Of a stretch of 51,896 bases of DNA, positions 17,601-24,818 are shown piece by piece (within the stretch, counting starts at the first letter, position 1; each line of letters starts with the position of its first letter). Source of the stretch: XYA12-FULL-58-9 sp001798605 (GTDB taxonomy: Bacteria > Myxococcota > XYA12-FULL-58-9); the NCBI GenBank assembly GCA_036736205.1, contig DAINMX010000016.1, positions 1 to 51,896 of the forward strand. Direction: 5' to 3'. The notes below the pieces were generated by a model, which worked only from the letters and a program-made list of their open reading frames with translations, ran no database searches and was not told where the DNA came from. The position numbers and the translations under genes are program-made.

Positions 17601-19371
17601 GGGAGACGCCGAATAGGGATTGATAGGCGTCGCGCACCTCGGCCATCTTCTCGGCGGAGAGTCGCGACAGCAGCCCCATGGCTGCTGCATGGGTAGAGAA
17701 AAAGATCCAGGTACTGCCGTCAAGCGCCTTGTGGATGTTGTAGGCGATCGCTCGCGGATCATTGTCGATGTCGCCGCCGTCGAGGGCGAGCTCCATGATA
17801 CCCCGGAGCTCCGCTTTCTCATTGCCAAAGGATTTGAGCATCTGCTCGCGGAGCTTTGATTCGTCAGTCTTGCGATACGCGGCGAGCTCAGCCAGTGACA
17901 CTTTGCCGGCAATCTCTGCGCCATCGGCGCAGATGAACTTCGAGGCGACATGGAGGAGGAGGTCTTCGTTCTGGTTCCAGCGAAGCCCAAACTTGCCGCC
18001 GAGGGCGTCATCGATAGCGATGGATGTGTACTCTTTGATCGCTTCTTTGGAGCGTGCCAGTTCATTGGCATCGATCTCACCGGCTTGGTTACGATTTGGT
18101 TGCAGTGCTCCATCGAAGTTGCCGTCTGGGGAAACTTTGAGAAGAACCTCGAGTTGCTCTCGTTCCTTGGAGCTCCAGCCATCTTGAGAAAAGATGCGCA
18201 GAGTCAAGTCACCGCCTTCTTGATCGGGATAGAGGTGTTTGAAAGCCTGGAAGATGGCCTTGATCTCTTGGGGGCTCTTGTTCTCAAAGATGCTGAGGAT
18301 CGGCGCTTCCTTGACGCCGTCGATGGCGTCGATCAGGCCGCTCACTCGTCTTTGCTGCATAAACTCGCTAATGTCGAAGGCATCCTTGTAGGCCTGGGGC
18401 ACTTCGCCGTTTTCATCACGCGGCGCTTCGAGAAACATCTCTGCTTTGCGTTTGAGGGCACCGCCGAGATAACGGGTGCCCAACGTCGACAGGTCGTTGA
18501 GAATGAAGTCGACGCTGGAGTTGTAGTCGTCTGCGAGCATCTTATCGAGGTAAGGCCGCAACTGTTTGCCCGGTACGCAGGCGTGCTCGAGGACATACAT
18601 CACAGAGTCCTCAGCGGTGCCAAAGCGTTCGGTGCCAATCATGAGCTGGTCGTGGATCTGCAGACGGCCATCGGGGTTGTTGTCGCGCAGGCAAGCTTTG
18701 GCCTGCATCCATCCCTTGTTCGAGAGCTTCGCCTCGAGGTCTTTGAGCAATTTGTCCTTGCCACCATAGGCGGCGAAGAGGATCTCCCTCTCCTCGGGGC
18801 TGTGCCCATAGATAGCAGACAGCACCTTGTCTTCGTTGGGATGGTCGGCGCTGAGCTCAAAGATCAGGGTCGTCGCTTTTTGCTCGATGCGAAGGCGGGA
18901 TTCCTCCAGCCGTTGTCTCTCCCGGTTCTTGTCGATGGCACCGTTTTGGATGGTGCGACCTTTTTGTGGTTGGTCGATCCTGGGGCCACCCTTGGCGAAG
19001 TCCCGCACCAACATGCCGGCGTAGTCGGCTTTGACCACGATGCGGTCGGTATCATCGACGTCGGCAAAGGCCTCGATCCAGACGTCCTTGCGGGCTTCGT
19101 AGGACTCTAACTTGGGAATGTAGAACTGCTCGCCTGGTTTGAGCAGGCGCAAGTCGCCGATGTTGTTCACATGGACGATGAGCTCNNNNNNNNNNNNNNN
19201 NNNNNNNNNNNNNNNNNNNNNNNNNNNNNNNNNNNNNNNNNNNNNNNNNNNNNNNNNNNNNNNNNNNNNNNNNNNNNNNNNNNNNGCGGACATTTGTCCG
19301 CGCCAAATTGCAGCCAAATTCGGCGAATTCTGTGTGCCTGTGGCCAGGTGACCCACTGTTTGCTCAGTCAC
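14674..19371 (-). CDS. Giant LysM / annexin-like repeat protein, putative surface protein or effector (gap near N-terminus)
   Basis: At least 1530 visible residues. Start GTG 19371 overlaps the stop of the upstream gene as GTGA. After 28 residues the gap 19186-19285 interrupts it. Just beyond is NNIGDLRLLKPGEQFYIP, the second half of a LysM-like fold, so the first half is in the gap. From about residue 165 to 800 there are several helical repeats resembling annexin repeats (EDKVLSAIYGHSPEERE, FGTAEDSVMYVLEHA, APILSIFENKSPQEIK), without clear calcium loops. Around 830-1000 is a Gly/Ala-rich hydrophobic stretch (TIVSIAVGIATLGAGAAVSS) like pore-forming or translocation segments. A Lys/Gly/Glu linker with KKVGEKKVGEKKIG repeats and one membrane helix (ITIPVVLVAVPTGFIVLL) near the C-terminus follow. 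No known toxin domain is recognised. Annexin-like modules occur in some proteins linked to contractile injection systems, but no such genes are present here. Function unknown. Confidence 0.7.
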   Translation of the reverse strand: MTEQTVGHLATGTQNSPNLAAIWRGQMSXXXXXXXXXXXXXXXXXXXXXXXXXXXXXXXXXXELIVHVNNIGDLRLLKPGEQFYIPKLESYEARKDVWIEAFADVDDTDRIVVKADYAGMLVRDFAKGGPRIDQPQKGRTIQNGAIDKNRERQRLEESRLRIEQKATTLIFELSADHPNEDKVLSAIYGHSPEEREILFAAYGGKDKLLKDLEAKLSNKGWMQAKACLRDNNPDGRLQIHDQLMIGTERFGTAEDSVMYVLEHACVPGKQLRPYLDKMLADDYNSSVDFILNDLSTLGTRYLGGALKRKAEMFLEAPRDENGEVPQAYKDAFDISEFMQQRRVSGLIDAIDGVKEAPILSIFENKSPQEIKAIFQAFKHLYPDQEGGDLTLRIFSQDGWSSKEREQLEVLLKVSPDGNFDGALQPNRNQAGEIDANELARSKEAIKEYTSIAIDDALGGKFGLRWNQNEDLLLHVASKFICADGAEIAGKVSLAELAAYRKTDESKLREQMLKSFGNEKAELRGIMELALDGGDIDNDPRAIAYNIHKALDGSTWIFFSTHAAAMGLLSRLSAEKMAEVRDAYQSLFGVSLPEHIIEEFGSDVLVEGSNIPNRALAEAMKGTDYFADKGDNLAALYDKETGELTEAAKLMYTLAGSDKDAARDILLDITRTDPFGASAAKLTEDYRTLMGRELVDDANRLSPSLGALAGKATNQPDILDDPTQLAEVITGMARMQYDERTNGWSRFWGAEDEMYKAAILDCVKSVEEAMSYAEILRDDQGVAIGMHLPGEQTIESPAGSGVMVSPMEMFSKAIENVSRSDDATAAEIKKNAQTTATIVSIAVGIATLGAGAAVSSAVNASRAVGLAIKGTMAGIGMSGSRVLVEEGIKNDLQGKDFLTPQAIAEAGLGVFFVWAPGSSAITTKVKALLAAKGITDSAVVAKVVHAVTAGHGAGLFSTGAGIVHGASNAVKSGEELSWKLATDILKSYGIGFSLGAGFTALGQVAGKLKGAKAKTTGIEKFQPAQYALPEAARDAKEIVRLAKALDMNWMPPEVLHRMSVSSVNGAKELAAAYTPQGWLRGHDALMPFLMKEPVIAKTILNNLKAAQLKGHKGVQPQKALGQGETPAIKSNESMPQPDNSIKTPSKVIENPVGGTSNIGKTSAGIPENAKEIASLLESNAEFGHAFMRDLQRRGIAPDFIKVVDGKLRITDGNKLSEILTKHPELKTGLKDFQGRSPAQETGTKEPVGEKKGGENPVVDEPVVTQTAKSAAKKGEKPVSEKKVGEEPVGEKKVGEKKIGNESAKKSWFSFGKTTDVPFSKTLGKIDKANSAFKLNEILKQRGQFARSYNAEELAQLNQAIETRFIAIAGKAIGKELPAVGDDLTNLLSKANRALSKMKGKGRIVDTDFLALLKTVQKAGKGKLISTNTYQLAKAVAAKTPMSFIEGVAVGIHPNALPAAKIANRVFRGIVTFNKITIPVVLVAVPTGFIVLLRKENKMKRQLGVPTFGETVGTVKNLYQQELQDNGMLGFNPGQLTIQDEVRVGSDEYKSAQTAAGVADEEITIVD
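19186..19285. other. Assembly gap (100 N) in the LysM segment of the giant gene
   Basis: Placeholder of 100 N, true length unknown. It removes the first part of a LysM-like domain and perhaps more of the N-terminus. Confidence 0.97.
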
Positions 19372-20291
19372 GCGGTCGGGGGGCTTGGGTTGAAGCTCAA
19401 AGCGTCAATTTCCCACAACAGGTAGAGCACCATCATGGCCGCACGTCGTTGATCCGCCTTGAGATTTCCGGCTATCTGCCGGACCGTGCGTTTGCCGTCG
19501 ATGGCGTTGGCGACCCGGCGCTCGAATGCGGTGAGACGCAGGGACTCAGAGGGCGCAACCTGGCCGCTCGTGGGTACTGCATAGGCATCGAGGTGCGGTG
19601 CCATCCGTGTCTCCAAACGATCGAGGGGTAGACCACGGGCCGCTTGAATGACCAACTCGGGGACATGCAGCTGCAGATTGAGCACTTCGCCGTCAAAGGT
19701 GATGCCTTCGTAATAGAGATACCGGCCCGCCTCCCAGGTGCACAGATCCACGAGCCGTTCGGTCTGTTGGGCGCGAAGGGCGTCGAACAACTCCGGGGGG
19801 TCGAGCAGACCGAGACGGATGAGGGTGTAGCCGAGGCGGTTGTCATCGGTGTGCATGGAACCGAGTGCCACATTGAGTTCATCCCGCTCGATGCGCCCCT
19901 TGCGCACGAGATATTCGCCGAGCTTTTCTTCGGGCAGACTGGAGTTGACGTAGACGGGTTGCCCGTGAATCAAATAGATCCGTTTGTGGTGGGTGGTCGC
20001 CTGAATCGCCAACAACCCGGTGGCGTGGGTGATGTGGAAGCGATAAAAAACCTTGAAGAAGGTGTTCTTGCCCAGGTCCCCCGAGTAGGTCGGCTTCGGC
20101 TCGGTGCTCGACTCATTGGCGGGCTGCGGCGAGATCTCCGAAAACGCAGCCACCGGTAGAAATGGCCCCCCGTCCCGCGACACCCACATGGCGTCGTGGA
20201 CCACCCCAGCATTCACCAGGTCCTGGACCGTCTCGATGCTTATCGGGCCAATGACACCCCTGTTGGGATCATGCAGGCGGTAGTCGGTCAT
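19368..20291 (-). CDS. GYF_2-DUF4388 (PATAN-like) regulatory protein
   Basis: 307 residues. Residues 1-50 (YRLHDPNRGVIGPISIETV, then a stretch ending SRDGGPFLPV) match a GYF_2-type domain seen fused to DUF4388 in myxobacteria. Residues ~70-160 are DUF4388: a 'G.L....TTHHKRIYLIHGQPVYVNSS' pattern then EKLGEYLVRKGRIERDELN. The C-terminal ~60 residues (SLRLTAFERRVANAIDGKRT...ADQRRAAMMVLYLLWEI) look like a winged-helix-like PATAN tail. DUF4388/PATAN proteins act as adaptors in signalling and motility. The stop overlaps the GTG start of the giant LysM/annexin-like gene by 4 bases, so the two are translationally coupled and probably work together. The ribosome reaches the giant gene through this one, which suggests a fixed stoichiometry or a chaperone-like role (inference). 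Confidence 0.8.
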   Translation of the reverse strand: MTDYRLHDPNRGVIGPISIETVQDLVNAGVVHDAMWVSRDGGPFLPVAAFSEISPQPANESSTEPKPTYSGDLGKNTFFKVFYRFHITHATGLLAIQATTHHKRIYLIHGQPVYVNSSLPEEKLGEYLVRKGRIERDELNVALGSMHTDDNRLGYTLIRLGLLDPPELFDALRAQQTERLVDLCTWEAGRYLYYEGITFDGEVLNLQLHVPELVIQAARGLPLDRLETRMAPHLDAYAVPTSGQVAPSESLRLTAFERRVANAIDGKRTVRQIAGNLKADQRRAAMMVLYLLWEIDALSFNPSPPTA

Positions 20292-20325
20292 GGAAAGTCA
20301 CACGGTGGCCTTTCCTTGCATTGCC

Positions 20326-20919
20326 TCAATAGCGGCATTCGTCGGCCAACCGGTGGCCCGGTTCGCAGTAATTGTAGTTGCCAAACACCACCGTGGTCGC
20401 ACCACGCACCTCGATACCGTTCGGGCCCGAGAACACGTAGGATGCGGTGTACTTGTGATAGGTGAGGCCGGCTTGATTGCGAAAGCGCTTCTTCGTTGCC
20501 GGATCAGCGAGGACCACCAGGAATGATTCTTGACTGTCAGCGCGAATGGTTTGGCGTACGCCTCCCGACGCCCCTTCGAGTTCAGGAGCGCCGTCGGAGA
20601 TGCCTTCGAGGCTGAGACTGAAACCTCTGAGCTCGACTTTGCCGAAGAGGGGATTGCGGGGGTCGGCAGGGTTGTCATTGGCTACGGTCACCAGGGCGAA
20701 ATGGTTTCCATAGGGCTCTTGGAAGCACTTGTAGTCTTCGTCGATGCAGATGTTTTCCACCGTATCGACTTCGTCGGTGATAAGAAAGTTGGCTGTGCCT
20801 TCGGCGTCCGCGCTCATGATCAAGGAGCCGTCAGTGGGTACGAGGGTGACTACAGACACGAGGCCCACATCGCCGCAGGCGACGAGGGCCGACAAGGTGG
20901 TCAATAATAGGATTTTCAC
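20326..20919 (-). CDS. Small lipoprotein of unknown function
   Basis: 197 residues, GTG start at 20919. Signal peptide MKILLLTTLSALVAC with a good lipobox (LVAC). The mature part is acidic and beta-rich, with a few Cys residues (ICIDEDYKCF, NYNYCEPGHRLADEC) that could form disulphides. No family recognised. It ends 34 bases before the start of the GYF_2-DUF4388 gene and is likely transcribed with it and the giant gene. Divergent from the pilus secretin gene with 114 bases between the starts. Confidence 0.7.
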   Translation of the reverse strand: MKILLLTTLSALVACGDVGLVSVVTLVPTDGSLIMSADAEGTANFLITDEVDTVENICIDEDYKCFQEPYGNHFALVTVANDNPADPRNPLFGKVELRGFSLSLEGISDGAPELEGASGGVRQTIRADSQESFLVVLADPATKKRFRNQAGLTYHKYTASYVFSGPNGIEVRGATTVVFGNYNYCEPGHRLADECRY

Positions 20920-21033
20920 CCCACCATTGTTAGCACAATCGTTGCCTGGCCAGCAACGCAGGGCTCGTAGTATTCCCGTAGATTAGCGTTAGCTGACGTT
21001 GACTAGCGGGCCAGCCGATAATACCAATCACCT

Positions 21034-22503
21034 ATGATGAGGTTGTTGATAACTGGGCTCGTCCTCGTGGGGTTGGTTGTGTCCTTCGGGTTGGACGGTT
21101 GGGCAAAACGTCGCGTGGAAGAGGAGAGTGCCGCCGCAGGAGCGGAAGAGGAGCCTACCGGGCGCAAGCCCGTGAGCCTCTTTGGTACGAGCCTTACCCT
21201 CGGTGCCGTGCTCGACCAACTGGCTCGTAACCAAGGGTTGTACCTGATTATTCGCACCGACGTGAATCTCAAAAAAGAGATCGACATCCCTACCCTCAAG
21301 AACGTGGCGCTCGAGGACGCTCTACGGGTGATTCTCACTCCCATCGGTTACAGCTCCGCCATCAACGGCAATGAGCTCATCATCTTCGCCCGCTATGTGC
21401 GGGTGTTTCGCGTCAATGTGCCGATGATCACCCAGAATTGGCAATCTGACTTTGCCAATGATGCAACGGTGGGCTCACTCGGTGAGGCCGAGGGCGGTGG
21501 TGGCGGCGGCGATAGCAATTCGTCCTTGGGGGCGAAGGTGGCCTTGGCAACCAAGTCGAGTTCTGAGGGGTTGTGGACGGAGCTCGAGAAGGCTTTCGCG
21601 ACCCTGCTCAGCAAAGATGGCACCTTTTCGGTCAATCGAGCCGCGGGCCTGGTCACTGTCAATGACAAGCCCTACGCCCTTGACGCGGTTGAGCGTTATA
21701 TCGAAGCGCTCAACGAGGAGATGGCCAAACAGGTCGTCATCGAGGTGCGTCTTGCTGAGGTGACCTTCAGAGACGAGCGCAAGATGGGGGTCGATTGGAA
21801 CATCCTCTACGACAAGATTGCTGGCATGGCTGTCGGGGCGGCTTCCACTGCAGGTTCGGCGTTGGTCAAGGACCAATCGCAGACGGGTGCCATTAGCCTG
21901 TCTCTTGCGGGGGTCGGTGGTTCGGCGGTGCTGCATGCATTGGAGGAGCAGGGGGATGTGAATCTGGTATCGCAACCCAACCTGTTGGTGGGTAACAATC
22001 TTCCCGCTCTGATCCAGGTGGGGCAGATCCGCACCTATGTGGCGGCCATTACTCAGATGTTCGTGCCTAACGCGGGATACCAAACGTCTCTGAAGACCGG
22101 GATGCTCTCCGATGGCCTCATCATGTCGCTGCTGCCGCGCATCAACGATAACGACGTGACCATGGCGGTGTCTTTGGTTCTGCAAGAGGTCGTGAGCCTC
22201 GAGCTTCGCACCTTTGGGCAGAATGCCGTGGAGCTGCCGTCGTTCAACCGGCGTAGTTACAGCGGTGTAGTCTCGGCGAAGCCTGGCGACACGTTGGTGA
22301 TAGCGGGTCTTATTGACGAGAAACACAGCGACGTTGATCGCGGCGTGCCGTTTTTGTCGAGGATTCCGGTTATTGGTGTCCTGTTCGGCTCTGAGGAATA
22401 TGTCAGCCATCGGACCGAGCTGGTGATCCTGCTTACGCCAAAGACCATCGCAGCCGCCGCCCCCTCGCAACATGACCTCGACAAATTCTTGGATCTAGAC
22501 TGA
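21034..22503 (+). CDS. Type IV pilus secretin (PilQ/MshL-like)
   Basis: 489 residues; two adjacent ATGs (21034, 21037) compete for the start, neither with a clear Shine-Dalgarno. N-terminal hydrophobic signal peptide without lipobox. Residues ~55-115 form an STN/N0-like domain (LTLGAVLDQLARNQGLYL ... ALRVILTPIGYSSAINGNEL). A Gly-rich linker (GEAEGGGGGGDSNSS) and a ring-building domain follow. From ~285 is the secretin core, ending with VPFLSRIPVIGVLFGSE and RTELVILLTPK, the hallmark secretin signature. It forms the outer-membrane gate for the pilus. The short length, single N-domain and conserved layout are closer to MshL/type IVb secretins than to classical PilQ with AMIN domains. It heads the operon, whereas in classical systems pilQ ends pilMNOPQ. 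Confidence 0.9.
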   Translation: MMRLLITGLVLVGLVVSFGLDGWAKRRVEEESAAAGAEEEPTGRKPVSLFGTSLTLGAVLDQLARNQGLYLIIRTDVNLKKEIDIPTLKNVALEDALRVILTPIGYSSAINGNELIIFARYVRVFRVNVPMITQNWQSDFANDATVGSLGEAEGGGGGGDSNSSLGAKVALATKSSSEGLWTELEKAFATLLSKDGTFSVNRAAGLVTVNDKPYALDAVERYIEALNEEMAKQVVIEVRLAEVTFRDERKMGVDWNILYDKIAGMAVGAASTAGSALVKDQSQTGAISLSLAGVGGSAVLHALEEQGDVNLVSQPNLLVGNNLPALIQVGQIRTYVAAITQMFVPNAGYQTSLKTGMLSDGLIMSLLPRINDNDVTMAVSLVLQEVVSLELRTFGQNAVELPSFNRRSYSGVVSAKPGDTLVIAGLIDEKHSDVDRGVPFLSRIPVIGVLFGSEEYVSHRTELVILLTPKTIAAAAPSQHDLDKFLDLD

Positions 22504-22516
22504 ACGCGGTTTGACC

Positions 22517-23743
22517 ATGGCCAGAGCCGTACTCATTGATCACCAGACCTTGGTCGCCTACTCCGGCGGCCGGCAGATGCAAACACTCATCGCCGATCTC
22601 GACTCGGTTCTGACGGAGGAAACGTCCGTCGCGGTGGTCCCCACGAACGTGTCGCGGGTGGTCGCCACCACTGAGGAGACCTTGCACCAGCAGTTGCACG
22701 ACAAGCTGCCGCAGGGGTCGGTGTACTGTTTCGAGAAGGTCGACGCGGCTGTCTATCAGGTTTTCTCGATAGCGGAGAGCGTTCTGGCGAGCTTGCGTGC
22801 CTGCAGCCACGTTGGTGCGGTGGTTCCATACGGGCCACTCGCGCGTGACGGCCATAAGATCGCTGTTCCGTCGGGGACGACGCGCCAGGAACAGGGACTG
22901 ATCACCCGGGCGGGTAGGGCTTTTCTCGGACGCACAGAGGAAATCGCCGACGTCATAGAAGATGTCACCATCATCGATCTTATTGGCGACAGACGCGTCA
23001 TCACCTGTGCCCACGGCTTTGAGATTCGCACGGTGCGCGCCCTGCACCCTGAGGACAGTCTCGAGCGTGAGGTGAACCTGACACTGCAGGGCGTCAACAT
23101 GTCCAGCAGCCGCATCATCACCCACGATCGGGCCATCAGCGATCGATTGACCGAGGCTGGTCGCAATGTGGAGCTTGTGCGAGTGCCGCCAGAGGCACCG
23201 AGTGTGGCGCTGCTTGGCTTGCGCAAAGATCCGCCCCTGCAGTTTCATCTCGCAACCGAAATGGCACGGATGCGGCGACGCTCTGCGCAGCAACGGTTGT
23301 TGCAGTCCACCATTGGGGCAGCCGTGTTTCTCTTGGTGGGGTTGGGCCTCACGGGTGTCACCGTCACCCGTCGGCTGATGGCCGAGGTGAGGCTTGCGGA
23401 TTTGCGCCAGGAGCAGTTTCAAACCACCCAGACCCACAGTCGCCTGTTCCGCGAGCGCTATGCTGGCATGCTCACCCGCCGCACATTCAATTTGCCACAG
23501 GCATGGGCAGAGCTGGAATTCATGATGCCGCCACAATTGGAGGTCGAATCTGTTGGCGTCACTCAGGAGAGGCTCACCGCCATGCTCAAACGTCGCCATC
23601 TCGATTTGGATTTCCGAGATCCACCGCTGTCGCTCGGGGAGCTCAAGGAAGCGGTAGAGCTCAGCGCCAGTTGGCAAGGCGCGGTGGTCAAGCCGATCAT
23701 GGGAGACCACGAGCTCAAATATCAACTGGAGAAGATGCGGTGA
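22517..23743 (+). CDS. Pilus inner-membrane platform protein, GspL/PilN-like
   Basis: 408 residues from ATG 22517 (a TTG at 22511 is in frame but unlikely). The N-terminal ~260 residues are soluble and cytoplasmic, with a degenerate actin-like look (ARAVLIDHQTLVAYSG, EDVTIIDLIGDRRVITC) as in GspL or PilM. One membrane helix follows (QSTIGAAVFLLVGLGLTGVT, about residues 268-288), then a periplasmic coiled segment and a small C-terminal domain with AWAELEFMMPPQLEVESV, resembling PilN. It may therefore combine the jobs of PilM and PilN in one chain, which would explain the lack of a separate pilM gene. The fold assignment is inference. It overlaps the PilO-like gene as GTGA. Confidence 0.65.
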   Translation: MARAVLIDHQTLVAYSGGRQMQTLIADLDSVLTEETSVAVVPTNVSRVVATTEETLHQQLHDKLPQGSVYCFEKVDAAVYQVFSIAESVLASLRACSHVGAVVPYGPLARDGHKIAVPSGTTRQEQGLITRAGRAFLGRTEEIADVIEDVTIIDLIGDRRVITCAHGFEIRTVRALHPEDSLEREVNLTLQGVNMSSSRIITHDRAISDRLTEAGRNVELVRVPPEAPSVALLGLRKDPPLQFHLATEMARMRRRSAQQRLLQSTIGAAVFLLVGLGLTGVTVTRRLMAEVRLADLRQEQFQTTQTHSRLFRERYAGMLTRRTFNLPQAWAELEFMMPPQLEVESVGVTQERLTAMLKRRHLDLDFRDPPLSLGELKEAVELSASWQGAVVKPIMGDHELKYQLEKMR

Positions 23744-24234
23744 ATCTCAGGGTTCTAAGGCTAACGTTCATTATTCTCGGTATCGTGGCGGTCTTCGTTG
23801 CCTACGACCAGTACGATGCCGGTGACCGTGTCGACATGCAGATACTTTCGGAGTTGCCGGCCCTCAATGCAACCAAGCTTGAGATGAGGGCTCTCAACCA
23901 GGCGACACCTAAGCCATTGCGGCCGCAGAACGAGGCTCTGGAGTATCTTCTAGCACGGCTTGTGGACGACACGGAGTTGCTCGGCAGCAGTGTGCGGCTC
24001 GAACGATCTCCTGCTGAATCCGAATGGAACACGGTAAACCATGGTGTTACCAAGACGGCCATCACCGTGTCATCGCCAGCGGACAAGCAGGCGGGGCTTG
24101 GCTATTTTGCGATGATGTGGGAACTCTTGTTGCGGCAGCCCGTTAGTATCGTCTCGGCGAGCCTGAAGGTTCAAGATGCCGTGATCACCCTTTCGGTCGA
24201 TCTCGAGCTTCTGGCTCTCGAGGGAGGTGGATGA
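23740..24234 (+). CDS. PilO-like inner-membrane pilus assembly protein
   Basis: 164 residues. GTG 23740 overlaps the upstream stop as GTGA, which fixes the start: MNLRVLRLTFIILGIVAVFVAY. One N-terminal membrane helix, a helical stretch, and a C-terminal beta/alpha domain (AITVSSPADKQAGLGYFAMMW ... ISASLKVQ-type strands) match the size and layout of PilO/GspM proteins. It would pair with the GspL/PilN-like protein in the periplasmic alignment complex. Its own stop overlaps the next ATG as ATGA, so three consecutive genes are translationally coupled. Sequence similarity is too weak to name it on its own; the position carries most of the call. Confidence 0.65.
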   Translation: MNLRVLRLTFIILGIVAVFVAYDQYDAGDRVDMQILSELPALNATKLEMRALNQATPKPLRPQNEALEYLLARLVDDTELLGSSVRLERSPAESEWNTVNHGVTKTAITVSSPADKQAGLGYFAMMWELLLRQPVSIVSASLKVQDAVITLSVDLELLALEGGG

Positions 24235-24809
24235 TGTCACATTTTACAGGCATTGAGGCACGACTCAGCGTCGTGCGGATTTTTTCGTTTGCAGTGGTTG
24301 GCTTGATTGTAAGCCTGGCTCTTGGGCCTGCGTGGTCGAAGGCGAAGGCGAAGCGGCCAGCGGTGGCAGGCTCTCCTGCATCTGCATCTGCATCTGCATC
24401 TGCATCTGCACCGGGTGCAGAGGAGGTGGATGGCGAGGAGCTCGTCGACATTGGAACTCGAGACGTTCTCGAGCGGCTCAAGTTATTGCGCGTGCAAATG
24501 GCCCTCGATCGCGAAGAGATCGCCGCATTGGACTTGCGAATCGAGAAGATCAAGAAGGAACGCGAGATGGAGGCGCTGCTTGGTACTGGCACGTCCAAGC
24601 CGACTGCCCGCACCCGCAGTGCCGGGACCGACATTCTTGTCAAGGCAATTACCCTGCAGCCGCGCAAGGAAGCGGTGATCATGTACCGCGGCCGAATCTT
24701 CAGTGTACGCGAAGGAGACAAGATAGGTGGTGTCGTCGTCACTGACATCAACGAGTCTGGTTTGAAGGTCAAACGCCGCGGTGGCGGTGTAACATCCACC
24801 GTCCGCTAA
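24231..24809 (+). CDS. PilP-like pilus assembly protein with (Ala-Ser)5 linker
   Basis: 192 residues, ATG 24231 overlapping the upstream stop (ATGA). N-terminal hydrophobic anchor (IFSFAVVGLIVSLALG), then a low-complexity linker with an (Ala-Ser)5 tract encoded by a perfect hexanucleotide repeat. A coiled-coil helix (RDVLERLKLLRVQMALDREE) follows. The C-terminal ~60 residues are a small beta domain (VIMYRGRIFSVREGDKIGGV, TDINESGLKVKRRG) as in PilP/GspC homology regions, which bind the secretin. Nine bases separate it from pilB. Confidence 0.7.
   Translation: MMSHFTGIEARLSVVRIFSFAVVGLIVSLALGPAWSKAKAKRPAVAGSPASASASASASAPGAEEVDGEELVDIGTRDVLERLKLLRVQMALDREEIAALDLRIEKIKKEREMEALLGTGTSKPTARTRSAGTDILVKAITLQPRKEAVIMYRGRIFSVREGDKIGGVVVTDINESGLKVKRRGGGVTSTVR
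24377..24410 (+). repeat. (TGCATC)5 hexanucleotide microsatellite inside the PilP-like gene
   Basis: Five perfect 6-base units plus TGCA, coding alternating Ala-Ser. Slippage would change linker length by two residues per unit without breaking the frame. Confidence 0.95.
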
Positions 24810-24818
24810 AGGTTTTTC

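Noticed and set aside
17950..19110. 386-codon plus-strand frame and other long frames opposite the giant gene
   Set aside because: Shadows produced by codon bias of the minus-strand gene; no start signals.
20993..21022. Promoter for the secretin gene (CTGACG/TTGACT with GATAAT)
   Set aside because: TTGACT has a spacer of only 12 bases and CTGACG is a weak box; not good enough to list.
22433..23725. Long minus-strand frame across the GspL/PilN-like gene (similar ones at 26488-27654 and 45160-46554)
   Set aside because: Antisense shadows of well-supported pilus and murJ genes.
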